From assembly GCA_017985935.1 (NCBI GenBank), contig JAGNWT010000041.1:1-33564 (forward strand): 33,564 bases of DNA. The letters are read 5' to 3'. The translations under genes and the position numbers were made by a program. Shown piece after piece: positions 23,555 to 32,001 of the stretch (within the stretch, counting starts at the first letter, position 1; each line of letters begins with the position of its first letter). The notes under the pieces were generated by a model that was not told where the DNA came from, did no database searches, and saw only the letters and a program-made list of their open reading frames with translations. The stretch comes from Anaerolineales bacterium (GTDB lineage: Bacteria; Chloroflexota; Anaerolineae; Anaerolineales; Villigracilaceae).

Positions 23555-25441
23555 ATGATCGACCCTCGCAAACTCTCGCAAGTCCTTTACATTGAAGACA
23601 GCGACGAAGCCCGCTCGCTTGTGCGGCGTTTGCTTTCGAACAAATATGTGATCCTGGAGGCATCCGATCCGCTGAATGGGTTGGAGCTTGCCGAAGAGAC
23701 CGATCCAGACCTGATCTTGTTGGATGACAGCCTGCCGCACATGACCGGCAGTGAAGCCGCCACTCGTTTAAAGAAGATGCTGCCGAAGACACCCATCGTC
23801 ATCGTCTCAGGCGATCTGACCGAGGGCGCGCGTGAGCGGGCGCTGGCCGCCGGCGCAGTGGGATTTATTCCCAAGCCGATCGATGCCGCCTTTGAAGAAC
23901 AAGTCGATGCCTATCTCAACGGCAAAGTGGAAGTGCTTGAAAATGCCGAGGTTTATCTTCAGGCATATCAGCAGGAATTGGTGGAACGCCTCGAAGGGAA
24001 TATCCGCCAATTGAGCAATACCGTGGAGAGGAACAAGCACCTGCTTCAGCAGAATGAGCGCATGTTCTCGATGCTCGAGCGCAGACACAGACTGCTTGAA
24101 ACCGCCGCGCGCGTCGGGCAGATGGTCACCTCCATTCTGGCCATTGACGACCTTTTGAAGCACACGGTCAATATCATTTGCAGCGAGTTCAACTTTTATT
24201 ATTCGGGGATCTTTCTGGTCTCTGAAGATGGCGGCTGGGCTGTGCTGCGGGCGGGGTATGCCGCTGCCGGGCGCAAAATGATGTCTGAAAATTACCGCCT
24301 GCCCGTGGATGAAAAGTCCATGATCGGGAATTCCATTTTGAAGCAGCAGGCGCAGATCGCACTGGATGTGGCCGGGCAGGAATCGCGCTTCAAGAATCCC
24401 TTCCTGCCGAACACCCGCTCAGAGATGGCTCTACCTTTGATCGTTCAATCTCAGGCGCTTGGGGCGTTGACCGTGCAAAGTGATCAGCTCAACGCCTTTG
24501 CCGAAGATGATGTCACCTCCCTGCAAGCAATGGCAGACCAGATCGCGATCGCCATTAACAACGCCCAGTTGATGCACAAGCTGGAAGCCGCAACCTCAGA
24601 ACTAGTTCGGACAAAGACCTTTGAAGCCATCGCCACTGCCACCGGTGAAGCCATCCACTGGGTGGGGAATAAAGCTGCTCCGATCCCGGGCAGTATCAAA
24701 AGGGTTCGCGAGGATATCCGGTATCTGCTTGCGCTTGCCGGGCAGTTGAATGCATCACAGGCGCAAAATGAATCTTTGGCGGCCGCAGTTCAAACGGTCC
24801 GGGAAGAAGCGCAGGCGCAAGGCGTGGACTTGGATCAGGTCATCGCTGAAATGTCTGCCATGAAGAAGAATCGTCTGCAGGCTTTGGTCAGCGCCGAATC
24901 CCTGTTTGAAGATCTGGAAATCGCAGAGAACAGCGCGGTCACCATCCTCAGCATCAAGGAAGGATTGATCGGTCCTGCGCGTCAACGAAATGACGAGGCT
25001 GTACCACTGCAGGAGATGATCGCGAAAACAGTTCAGAACATGGGTCTGCCCGAAGGGGTTGTGGAGTTGACATGGGCTGAAGATATGCCGAATGCGTTTG
25101 TGGACGAACGGCAGGTGGAGCAGGTCTTCAACAATCTGATCAAGAACGCTTGGGAAGCGCTTGGGCAAACATCCGCACCCAGGATCTATGTGAACGGGCG
25201 GCGCGATAAAGACCCGGGCTTTGTTCTGGTCACTGTCAAAGATAACGGACCTGGAATTCCAAAAGATATTCAGGAGAAGATCTGGGTTTCGTTCTTCACC
25301 ACCAAAGGCGGCAGCGGCGGGACCGGGCTTGGGCTTTCTGCCGTGATGCAGATCGTGAACCAGCATGGCGGAAGTATTTCGTTGGAAAGCGAAGCGGGGC
25401 AGGGTGCAACATTTTTTGTGCGCCTGCCTGTTGAAAAATAA
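23555..25441 (+). CDS. Hybrid kinase: REC - coiled coil - GAF - histidine kinase
   Basis: A 628-residue soluble protein. Receiver domain about 10-125: acidic E-D in Y-I-E-D-S-D, acceptor D57 in L-I-L-L-D-D-S-L-P, and K in I-P-K-P. Coiled coil about 135-185. GAF about 190-350, with N-T-R-S-E-M-A-L-P-L-I. A DHp-like region carries G-E-A-I-H-W-V-G-N-K (His368), then a long extra helical insert to about 475. The HATPase (about 500-627) is intact: N-N-L-I-K-N-A-W-E-A, D-N-G-P-G-I-P, F-F-T-T-K-G-G and G-T-G-L-G-L. The REC precedes the kinase, the reverse of usual hybrid kinases, so the kinase may be an output controlled by phosphorylation. Trp follows His where Glu/Asp is the rule. Spaced 26 bases after the ATPase fusion. 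Confidence 0.9.
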   Translation: MIDPRKLSQVLYIEDSDEARSLVRRLLSNKYVILEASDPLNGLELAEETDPDLILLDDSLPHMTGSEAATRLKKMLPKTPIVIVSGDLTEGARERALAAGAVGFIPKPIDAAFEEQVDAYLNGKVEVLENAEVYLQAYQQELVERLEGNIRQLSNTVERNKHLLQQNERMFSMLERRHRLLETAARVGQMVTSILAIDDLLKHTVNIICSEFNFYYSGIFLVSEDGGWAVLRAGYAAAGRKMMSENYRLPVDEKSMIGNSILKQQAQIALDVAGQESRFKNPFLPNTRSEMALPLIVQSQALGALTVQSDQLNAFAEDDVTSLQAMADQIAIAINNAQLMHKLEAATSELVRTKTFEAIATATGEAIHWVGNKAAPIPGSIKRVREDIRYLLALAGQLNASQAQNESLAAAVQTVREEAQAQGVDLDQVIAEMSAMKKNRLQALVSAESLFEDLEIAENSAVTILSIKEGLIGPARQRNDEAVPLQEMIAKTVQNMGLPEGVVELTWAEDMPNAFVDERQVEQVFNNLIKNAWEALGQTSAPRIYVNGRRDKDPGFVLVTVKDNGPGIPKDIQEKIWVSFFTTKGGSGGTGLGLSAVMQIVNQHGGSISLESEAGQGATFFVRLPVEK

Positions 25442-25461
25442 GAATCTTTTTTGGAGGAATC

Positions 25462-25845
25462 ATGACAACTGTTCTGTTGGTGGATGATGAGAAGTTGATC
25501 TTGCGCAGTCTTGAAAAGACCCTGCTGCGGGCCGGCTTCGATGTTGTCACTGCTTCAGACTGCAAAAGCGGAAGCGAGACCTTTGCCCAAAATTCAGGCT
25601 CCATCGATATTGCCGTGCTCGATCTGAACATGCCCAGTTTCGATGGGATGCCGAAGACCGGCGCGGGGCTGGACCTGCTTGCGAATCTCAAAGAACAAAA
25701 AAGCTCACTGCCTGTTGTCATTCTCACTGCCTATGATGAAGTGACCAAGGCAAAGGACGCCGTGGCTGGCGGTGCAAGCGCGTTCTTTGTCAAAGGGCGC
25801 GAACAGGGTCTGGTGGAATTGATAGAGAAAATCTTAAACGTTTAA
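25462..25845 (+). CDS. Stand-alone receiver-domain response regulator
   Basis: A 127-residue CheY-like protein: V-D-D-E acidic pocket, acceptor D54 in A-V-L-D-L-N-M-P, Thr in I-L-T-A-Y-D-E, Lys in F-F-V-K-G-R-E. There is an extended loop F-D-G-M-P-K-T-G-A-G-L-D-L-L after the acceptor. No output domain is attached, so it passes phosphoryl groups or binds a partner. It lies between the two kinases, 20 bases after one and 39 before the other, the natural place for a shuttle in a relay. Strong ribosome site GGAGG. Confidence 0.93.
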   Translation: MTTVLLVDDEKLILRSLEKTLLRAGFDVVTASDCKSGSETFAQNSGSIDIAVLDLNMPSFDGMPKTGAGLDLLANLKEQKSSLPVVILTAYDEVTKAKDAVAGGASAFFVKGREQGLVELIEKILNV

Positions 25846-25864
25846 CGTTCATCGTTCAACGTTA
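25843..25864 (+). repeat. Small intergenic hairpin with repeated AACGTT
   Basis: TAACGTT (25843-25849) pairs with AACGTTA (25858-25864) across an 8-base loop, followed by TTTT. It begins at the stop codon of the receiver gene. The stem is A+T-rich and short; it may reduce read-through inside the operon or be an RNA-processing site. Confidence 0.5.
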
Positions 25865-25884
25865 TTTTATGAAGAGGTAAACCC

Positions 25885-27960
25885 ATGACAAACAATACGC
25901 ATAGCGAACGACATGTTACCTTGCTCAAGGCTGCGGCGCGCGCCGCCAAGAACTTCACCACCATCCTTGACCCATACGAACTGCTCCAGCGCACGGTGGA
26001 TATCATTTGCGATGAATTCGGCTTTTATTATGCCGGCGTATTTTTTCTGGATGATGCAAAGCAATATGCGGTATTGAAAGCGGGGCGCGGGGCTCCCGGG
26101 CGGGAGATGATCAACGCCGGACACAAACTGGCTGTGGGCGGCAACTCGATGATCGGTGCATCCATTGCCAACCGACAGGGGCGCATCGCTCTGGACGTGG
26201 GGACGGAGGCGGTCTTCTTTGAGAATCCTCATCTGCCGAACACCCGCTCTGAAATGGCGCTTCCGCTCATTGTGGGGGAGGATGTTATCGGGGCGTTGAC
26301 CGTTCAATCCACCGAGGAAGCTGCTTTTCACGACGACGATATCGCCGCTCTGCAGACCATGGCAGACCAGCTCGCGATCGCCGTTCAAAATTCCAATTTG
26401 CATCGTCAGGCAGAGCGGCGCTCCCGATTGTTGAAGGCGGCCAACCGCGTTGGCAGGGAGGTCACCTCGATACTTGACCTTGAGCAATTGCTGACACAGA
26501 CCGTGAACATTATCTGCGAATCCTATGGCTTGTATTACGCGGGCATCTTCCTTGTGGACCGTGCCGGCGAGTATGCCGTGCTCCGCTCGGGATATGGCAA
26601 GGCGGGGCGCGCCATGGTCGCGGATGGACACAAACTCAAGATCGGCACAGAGTCCATGATCGGCGCGTGCATTGCCATGAGCGAAGCGCGCATCGCTTTG
26701 GATGTTGGAGAAGAACGGGTACATTTTAAGAACCCGCATTTGCCGCACACCCGTTCCGAAATGGCTCTCCCGTTGATCTATGGCGGCAAGGTGCTGGGTG
26801 CTGTGACCATTCAAAGTTCCGAGGAACGGGCGTTCAGCGAAGACGATATCACCACTTTGTTGACCATGGCGGAGCATCTCGCGGTTGCCATAAACAATGC
26901 CCGCCTGATCGAAGAGTTAAAGGAAGCGCATGACGAGATCTTGCGAAACAAGGTCTTTGAGGCGCTCACCACCGCGTCCACTGAAGCAATTCATTGGATC
27001 GGCAATAAGACTTTGCCCATCTCATTGACCGTTGCCCGTCTGCGTGAAGAGATCGCAACGGGCGATCTGGATGTTGCTTCTCTGCAGGAAGATCTGGAGA
27101 TGATTGCTGAAAGCGCGACCCAGATCATTCAGGTCAAGGAGCAGTTGATCGGCGCGGTCCGAGAACAACGACCACGCTCTGTATTGCTGGCAGATGTGTT
27201 GAAGACAGCCGCGCATCAACGCCAGTTCTCTGACGAGGCTTTGAAGGTCAATATTGACTCGGCAGCGGCTTATGTCATTGCAGACAGCACCCAGCTTGCG
27301 CGCGCCATTGGGAATATTTTGCAGAATGCCGCTGAAGCGGGAGCAAAATCTGTAAAGGTGACTTCACGCCTCACTGAAGAGCGTGGTGTGCTGGAGATCG
27401 ATATCGAGGACGATGGCTCTGGCATGGAAGAGAATGTCATGCAAAAGGCGTGGTCTCCCTTCTTTTCCACCCGCGGTGTAGACCATCATGGGTTGGGTCT
27501 GCCTGCCGCAATGCACGTTGTTTCGCAGGCGCAGGGTCGTATCGCCCTGGTCAGTGAAAAAGGCAAGGGCACCACGGTAGCCATGTTCCTGCCTCGCGGA
27601 TATTCAAACAATGAGCCGGTCGAAACGGGCGATGCAAAGACCGTGTTGTTGATCGATGATAACGACGACTGGGCGAATCTGCTTGCGAACCTGCTCAAGG
27701 ACTCGAATGTCAAATTGACTCAGACCACCGACCTGAAGAATCTTCCCGCCGCCGACCTGATCCTGGTCGATGAGCATATTACGGCTCTGTCTTTGACCGA
27801 TGTCCTGTCTGTGATCTCGAGCGCCGGGCTTGCCTCGAAGACCGTGATCCTCACGGCGGCGATCAACCCCGAGCGTGTGACCCAATTCCTGCGCGGTGGG
27901 ATGAAGGATGTGACCGTCAAGCCGTACACTGGCGGAGAAGTCAGCGAATTATTAAAGTAG
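25885..27960 (+). CDS. Hybrid kinase: GAF - GAF - histidine kinase - REC
   Basis: A 691-residue soluble kinase. Two GAF domains (about 20-170 and 190-340) are similar to each other: both have a N-[IT]-I/V-D/N-I-I-C start, F-Y-Y-A-G or L-Y-Y-A-G, and H-L-P-[NH]-T-R-S-E-M-A-L-P-L-I. The phospho-acceptor region carries T-E-A-I-H-W-I-G-N-K (His370). The HATPase (about 450-570) has N-I-L-Q-N-A-A-E-A, D-D-G-S-G-M, F-F-S-T-R and a reduced G2 (H-H-G-L-G-L). A C-terminal receiver (about 585-690) keeps D-D, the acceptor Asp in L-I-L-V-D-E-H, Thr in I-L-T-A and Lys in V-K-P-Y. The acceptor region and the GAF motif match the kinase at 23555, so the two arose by duplication, with the REC placed at opposite ends. 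Confidence 0.9.
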   Translation: MTNNTHSERHVTLLKAAARAAKNFTTILDPYELLQRTVDIICDEFGFYYAGVFFLDDAKQYAVLKAGRGAPGREMINAGHKLAVGGNSMIGASIANRQGRIALDVGTEAVFFENPHLPNTRSEMALPLIVGEDVIGALTVQSTEEAAFHDDDIAALQTMADQLAIAVQNSNLHRQAERRSRLLKAANRVGREVTSILDLEQLLTQTVNIICESYGLYYAGIFLVDRAGEYAVLRSGYGKAGRAMVADGHKLKIGTESMIGACIAMSEARIALDVGEERVHFKNPHLPHTRSEMALPLIYGGKVLGAVTIQSSEERAFSEDDITTLLTMAEHLAVAINNARLIEELKEAHDEILRNKVFEALTTASTEAIHWIGNKTLPISLTVARLREEIATGDLDVASLQEDLEMIAESATQIIQVKEQLIGAVREQRPRSVLLADVLKTAAHQRQFSDEALKVNIDSAAAYVIADSTQLARAIGNILQNAAEAGAKSVKVTSRLTEERGVLEIDIEDDGSGMEENVMQKAWSPFFSTRGVDHHGLGLPAAMHVVSQAQGRIALVSEKGKGTTVAMFLPRGYSNNEPVETGDAKTVLLIDDNDDWANLLANLLKDSNVKLTQTTDLKNLPAADLILVDEHITALSLTDVLSVISSAGLASKTVILTAAINPERVTQFLRGGMKDVTVKPYTGGEVSELLK

Positions 27961-28003
27961 GAGAGGTGCGATCTGGCGGGCTGCTTGCAGACCTGTCAGT
28001 TTC

Positions 28004-30448
28004 GTGAAAGATATGCGACCAAGATGGCGTAAAGTTTTACATGACCTGTGGGATAACAAAGCCCGCACATTGCTGGTGGTATTTTCCATCGCGGTGGGCG
28101 TGTTTTCCATTGGGGTGATCTCAGGGACGTATCAGATCATTTCCAATGACATGAGCATTTCGTATGCCGCGAACAACCCGGCGAATATTGATGCGCGCAT
28201 GGTGGACTTTGATGACGATGTGCTTACATCCATTCATAACCTGCGCGGCGTGGACGATGCAGAGGGGCGGCGCGTGGTCAACTTCCGCGTGCGAAGGGTT
28301 GGCAGCGACCAATGGGTATCGCTCGATATCGTTGCGATCGATGATTTCAGCGAGAACAAGATCAATTTGTTGAGACCAGTGAGCGGCGTGGCTGAAGCGC
28401 AAAAGGACGAAGTCCTGCTGGAGAAGGATGCCCTCGAGAAATTGGATGTTGCCCTGGGCGAGAATCTGGTCTTTGAATTACCGGATGGCACGCTCAAAGA
28501 ATTGAAGATCGTGGGTATCGTGCAGGATGTCAGCACGGGCGCTGGAGATTTTCTGGCGCCGCCATTTGCCTACATTAGCATGAATACCCTGCCCACGCTT
28601 CGTCAGCCTGAGTTGTTCAATCGGGCTTACGTGACCGTGTCGGAAGGCAAGGACGATATTTCCCTGATCCGCGAAGTGGGCGCAGATCTAAAAGATAAAC
28701 TGGACAAGAACGGCACCACCGTTATCCGCTCCCGTTTTTCGGAGAAGCATAAGCATCCGCTGGCAGATACGGTGAACGCGATCCTGGGGATCTTGATGGC
28801 GCTCGGTATCTTGATCGTTTTCCTTTCGAGTTCCTTGATCGCGAATACCCTGAGCGCCTTGTTGAGTCAGCACTTGCGGCATATCGGTGTGATCAAACTG
28901 GTGGGCGGGCGGAATAGACAGGTCTTTGCCATGTACCTCGCGCTGATCATGGCTTTCGGCGTATTGGCTTTGCTGATCGCCGTTCCACTCGGCGGGCAGG
29001 GTGCTTACGGTCTGTCGATGTTCATTTCCAGCAAGCTGCGTTTCAACTTGCTTGGTTACCGCCTTGTGCCGATGGCATTGATGATCCAGGTTGCGGTGGG
29101 GCTGCTTGTTCCTCTTGTTGCCGGGCTCTCGCCTGTCATCAGCGGATCACGCATCACGGTCTTGCGCGCCCTGAGCGGTGACTTGGCCGGGGATGAGAAC
29201 AAGCCGCATAAAGCCGCCCAGCAGGAGCGGATTCCGTGGTTCGATTACATGCTGGTGCGGATCACCCGTATTCTTGCATCACGCGGAATTCATTTCCCCC
29301 GTCCGTTCATCATTTCGCTGCGAAATACTTTCCGCCGGCGCGGTCGTTTGATATTGACCTTGTTCACGCTGACCATGGGAGGCGCGATCTTCATTGCGGT
29401 GTTCAATGTGCGAGTCACTTTGCACGACTACATCGGACAGATCGGAAGTTATTTCCGGGCAGATGTCACGGTCGATTTTGACAAGGCTTACCGCATCAAT
29501 GAAGTCCGGCAGTTCGTCACCCAGTTGGATGGGGTGGAAAGTGTTGAAGGATGGCACTTCATCAGTGTGGAGTTGCTGTACCCCGATGGGCTGGTTGCGG
29601 AGAATGTCAACCTGCTCGCGCCGCCAGCAGGAAGCACCCTGGTCAATCCGTTGATCGCCTCGGGACGTTGGATCCGCGAGGATGACGTTCGCAAATTGGC
29701 GATCAGTGAGGCCGCGCTAAAGTATTATCCAGACCTCAAACCCGGAGATGACTTGCTGATAAAAGTAATGGGGCGCGAGGAATACTGGGAAGTGGTGGGT
29801 ATTTTCAAATTTGTGGGCAATGAAGGTGTGCTTGCGTACGCACCGTATGAATACATTTCTGAGATCACCAACCTTGCCAATCGATCATATTCCTTCCGTG
29901 TGGTCACAGACCAGCACACCCGGGCGTATCAAGATCTGATGGCTGAGCGGCTGGATAACTTTTTCCGTGATCAGGGCTTCAAGGTTAGGAATTCCGAATC
30001 AGGATTGGCATCTCTCGATACCGCGTCTGAAAGTCTCGATATTCTTGTAGTCTTTTTGCTTATCATGGCGATCTTGACCGCGATCGTCGGTGCGATGGGG
30101 CTCACCGGCACAATGGGTATGAACGTGATGGAGCGGACTCGTGAGATCGGCATTATGCGCGCGATCGGCGCGGATGACCGTGCCGTCATGCGGACCGTGA
30201 TCGCTGAAGGATTTGTGATCGGTTTTATTTCTTTTGTGCTGGCGATCCTCGCGTCGATCCCGATCACGTACCTGCTCTCAGATATTGTCAGCACTGCGGT
30301 TTTTGAAACGCCGATCAAGGTGGTCTTCACGTATTTGGGGTATGCCATCTGGCTTGGATTGGTATTGATCCTCTCTGTGCTTGGGTCCATCATCCCGGCT
30401 CGAAACGCGGCGCGTTTGACCATTCGTGAAGTATTGGCTTATGAATAA
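28004..30448 (+). CDS. ABC exporter permease with two FtsX domains (MacB/LolC type)
   Basis: An 814-residue inner-membrane permease. Two repeats of 'one helix - large extracytoplasmic MacB_PCD domain - three FtsX helices'. The first helix is about 20-45 (T-L-L-V-V-F-S-I-A-V-G-V-F) and the first FtsX about 265-395; a second start is at about 435-460 (R-L-I-L-T-L-F-T-L-T-M-G-G), and the last FtsX about 680-805 with G-I-M-R-A-I-G-A and a C-terminal P-A-R-N-A-A-R-L-T-I-R-E. One polypeptide therefore replaces the usual permease pair. The start is either GTG 28004 or ATG 28013; neither has a perfect ribosome site. It lies 43 bases after the kinase gene. Such permeases move lipids, lipoproteins, peptides or drugs outward; substrate unknown. 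Confidence 0.92.
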   Translation: MKDMRPRWRKVLHDLWDNKARTLLVVFSIAVGVFSIGVISGTYQIISNDMSISYAANNPANIDARMVDFDDDVLTSIHNLRGVDDAEGRRVVNFRVRRVGSDQWVSLDIVAIDDFSENKINLLRPVSGVAEAQKDEVLLEKDALEKLDVALGENLVFELPDGTLKELKIVGIVQDVSTGAGDFLAPPFAYISMNTLPTLRQPELFNRAYVTVSEGKDDISLIREVGADLKDKLDKNGTTVIRSRFSEKHKHPLADTVNAILGILMALGILIVFLSSSLIANTLSALLSQHLRHIGVIKLVGGRNRQVFAMYLALIMAFGVLALLIAVPLGGQGAYGLSMFISSKLRFNLLGYRLVPMALMIQVAVGLLVPLVAGLSPVISGSRITVLRALSGDLAGDENKPHKAAQQERIPWFDYMLVRITRILASRGIHFPRPFIISLRNTFRRRGRLILTLFTLTMGGAIFIAVFNVRVTLHDYIGQIGSYFRADVTVDFDKAYRINEVRQFVTQLDGVESVEGWHFISVELLYPDGLVAENVNLLAPPAGSTLVNPLIASGRWIREDDVRKLAISEAALKYYPDLKPGDDLLIKVMGREEYWEVVGIFKFVGNEGVLAYAPYEYISEITNLANRSYSFRVVTDQHTRAYQDLMAERLDNFFRDQGFKVRNSESGLASLDTASESLDILVVFLLIMAILTAIVGAMGLTGTMGMNVMERTREIGIMRAIGADDRAVMRTVIAEGFVIGFISFVLAILASIPITYLLSDIVSTAVFETPIKVVFTYLGYAIWLGLVLILSVLGSIIPARNAARLTIREVLAYE

Positions 30449-30482
30449 AATAAATGAACTTGTGTTCAAAAAGAAGGTAACC

Positions 30483-31610
30483 ATGAAAAAAAATATGTTG
30501 AAAATCATTTCTTTGTTCGCTCTGGTATCCCTTGTGCTCGCTGCCTGCGGAGCGCAAGCGGCCGCCACTCCCGCGCCTGAAGCGCAGAGTGTGATCTCTT
30601 CAAATGATGTGGTGGCGGAAGGTCGCCTCGAACCCATCGCCGGTGTAAACCTCTCCCTGCAGGCTCGCGGGGTGGTGGAAGCTGTCCTTGTGAAAGCGGG
30701 TGATACCGTTCGGCAGGGAGATGTTCTGGTGCGCCTCGCCAGTGCGGGGGCGGCAGAAGCGCAGGTCCTCGTCGCCCAAAATCAATATGATGCTCTTCTT
30801 CGCACCGAGAATGGCGACCGTGCCAAACTCTGGCAGGCTTACATGGCTGCCCAGTCTGCGCGTGCCAAAGCCGAGAAGAAGTGGCAGGACTTGAACGTTG
30901 AGAATATCGATGATGATATCGAAGACCGCAAGGCGACCGTGGAAGACCGCCAGCAGGATGTAACAGATGCGCAGGACGAATTTGAAAAATACAAAGACCT
31001 CGCTGAAGACAACTCCAAGCGCAAGGATGCCGAAGACAAACTTGAAAACGCGCAGGATGATCTGAGCCAGGCATTGCGCGACCTTGAAGCAAAGATCCGC
31101 GAGCGTGATGAAGTACTTGCCGCGTATGAGACTTCACTGGGCGCAGAGGCGGAAGCGAAGTATCAGTACGAGTCCAGCCTCGATGGTCCGAACCCTGATC
31201 AGCTTGCGTTTGCCAAAGCCAACCTTGATGGCGCGATGGATGTGCTTTCCAATTTGGTGATCACCGCGCCTTTCGATGGTGTGATCGCGGATGTGAATGT
31301 GAAACCCGGCGAGCAGGTGGGCCCGGAAACGCGAGCAGTCAGCATCGCCGACTTCGGCGCATGGGTGGTCGAGACCACCGATGTGACAGAGCTTGAAGTA
31401 GTGAAGATCAGTGTCGGTCAATCTGTGATTCTGATCCCCGATGCGTTGCCAGACTTGGCGCTCAACGGCGTTGTTTCCGAGATCAGCCAGGCGTACACTC
31501 AACAGGGCGGCGACATCCTTTACACGGTTCGCATCGCGGTTTTGGATTCCGATCCGCGCTTGAAGTGGGGCATGACCATGGAGACCACTTTCAAAGAGGT
31601 TGTGAAGTAG
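30483..31610 (+). CDS. HlyD/RND-type membrane-fusion lipoprotein
   Basis: A 375-residue periplasm-side adaptor. The signal peptide ends L-V-L-A-A-C (lipobox; Cys at about residue 22). The first half of a lipoyl/barrel-sandwich domain is G-R-L-E-P-I-A-G-V-N-L-S-L with V-K-A-G-D-T-V-R-Q-G-D-V-L-V-R-L. A long charged coiled coil follows (about 90-235, many Asp/Glu/Lys/Arg heptads). The second lipoyl half is I-T-A-P-F-D-G-V-I-A-D-V-N-V-K-P-G-E-Q-V-G, then a beta-barrel domain. I start at ATG 30483 because GAAGGTAA precedes it and the signal peptide begins there; a frame from 30441 would add 14 residues before it. It completes the ABC exporter of this operon. Confidence 0.93.
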   Translation: MKKNMLKIISLFALVSLVLAACGAQAAATPAPEAQSVISSNDVVAEGRLEPIAGVNLSLQARGVVEAVLVKAGDTVRQGDVLVRLASAGAAEAQVLVAQNQYDALLRTENGDRAKLWQAYMAAQSARAKAEKKWQDLNVENIDDDIEDRKATVEDRQQDVTDAQDEFEKYKDLAEDNSKRKDAEDKLENAQDDLSQALRDLEAKIRERDEVLAAYETSLGAEAEAKYQYESSLDGPNPDQLAFAKANLDGAMDVLSNLVITAPFDGVIADVNVKPGEQVGPETRAVSIADFGAWVVETTDVTELEVVKISVGQSVILIPDALPDLALNGVVSEISQAYTQQGGDILYTVRIAVLDSDPRLKWGMTMETTFKEVVK

Positions 31611-31623
31611 AACATCTGTGTGA

Positions 31624-31652
31624 TTGTAAAATTAATTTTTGCGTGCAATAAT
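31624..31652 (+). promoter_or_regulatory. Promoter of the riboswitch leader
   Basis: TTGTAA (31624-31629) and AATAAT (31647-31652) are 17 bp apart. Transcription would begin around 31659, right at the 5' edge of the first aptamer, which supports a dedicated leader RNA independent of the export operon. Confidence 0.55.
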
Positions 31653-31659
31653 AAGGTTG

Positions 31660-31746
31660 CTCCGATAAATAGCAAAACCGGGAAAACCCGGCGACGCAAA
31701 GTCATGGATCTAAAGCTGAACTGAGCCACGACCGCCAGACTGCCGA
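31660..31746 (+). ncRNA. c-di-GMP-I (GEMM-I) riboswitch aptamer, unit 1
   Basis: Shows the family's hallmarks in order: GCAAA (31672 on), a hairpin ACCGGG-AAAA-CCCGGC, the invariant GACGCAAAG (31693-31701), TCTAAA (tetraloop-receptor strand, compare CCTAAAC in the Vibrio Vc2 aptamer) and a 3' segment ending CTGCCGA. The loop is AAAA in place of the usual GAAA. The RNA would bind a cyclic dinucleotide in the three-way junction. Confidence 0.8.
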
Positions 31747-31832
31747 TAAAAGCAAAACCGCCAAAAGACGGCGACGCAAAGTCAGAGCGTCTAAAATCCA
31801 AAAAATCGGATCAAGACCGACCGACTGACCGA
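31747..31832 (+). ncRNA. c-di-GMP-I (GEMM-I) riboswitch aptamer, unit 2
   Basis: Same order of elements: GCAAA (31752 on), hairpin ACCGCC-AAAA-GACGGC with one internal mismatch, GACGCAAAG (31773-31781), TCTAAA, and a 3' segment ending CTGACCGA. Its core lies exactly 80 bases after that of unit 1. Confidence 0.8.
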
Positions 31833-31918
31833 AAGGCAAAATCAGGGAAACCTGATGACGCAAAGCTAGAAATCTAAAGTCACTCTTTATCTGCGACCAA
31901 GATCGAACAGCTGCCGAA
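31833..31918 (+). ncRNA. c-di-GMP-I (GEMM-I) riboswitch aptamer, unit 3
   Basis: GGCAAA, hairpin ATCAGG-GAAA-CCTGAT with a perfect 6-bp stem and the canonical GAAA tetraloop, GACGCAAAG (31857-31865), TCTAAA, and a 3' end GCTGCCGA. The best-conserved copy, nearest to the terminator hairpin, so most likely the one that directly controls the expression platform. Confidence 0.85.
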
Positions 31919-31932
31919 GAGCAATCTTTTCT

Positions 31933-31965
31933 CAGGGATGACCATTTATCCGGTCATCCCTGTTT
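31933..31965 (+). terminator. Terminator-like hairpin after the aptamers, with a competing fold
   Basis: CAGGGATGACC (31933-31943) pairs with GGTCATCCCTG (31952-31962), followed by only TTT. CCCTG of its 3' arm (31958-31962) can instead pair with CAGGG at 31972-31976. The two folds exclude each other, which is what a transcriptional switch needs. The T-run is weak. Confidence 0.6.
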
Positions 31966-31995
31966 GATTCACAGGGAACTGCAATGCCTGCAGGG

Positions 31996-32001
31996 TATAA
32001 T
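31996..32001 (+). promoter_or_regulatory. -10 element of ruvB, probable leaderless start
   Basis: TATAAT ends seven bases before ATG 32009, with no ribosome site in between. It gives ruvB a promoter independent of the upstream riboswitch leader. Confidence 0.6.

Noticed and set aside
31660..31918. Three regularly spaced repeats, at first sight CRISPR-like
   Set aside because: Only short blocks (GACGCAAAG, GCAAA, TCTAAA) are conserved and they match an RNA-aptamer pattern with stem covariation; there is no 25-40-base identical repeat and no cas gene.
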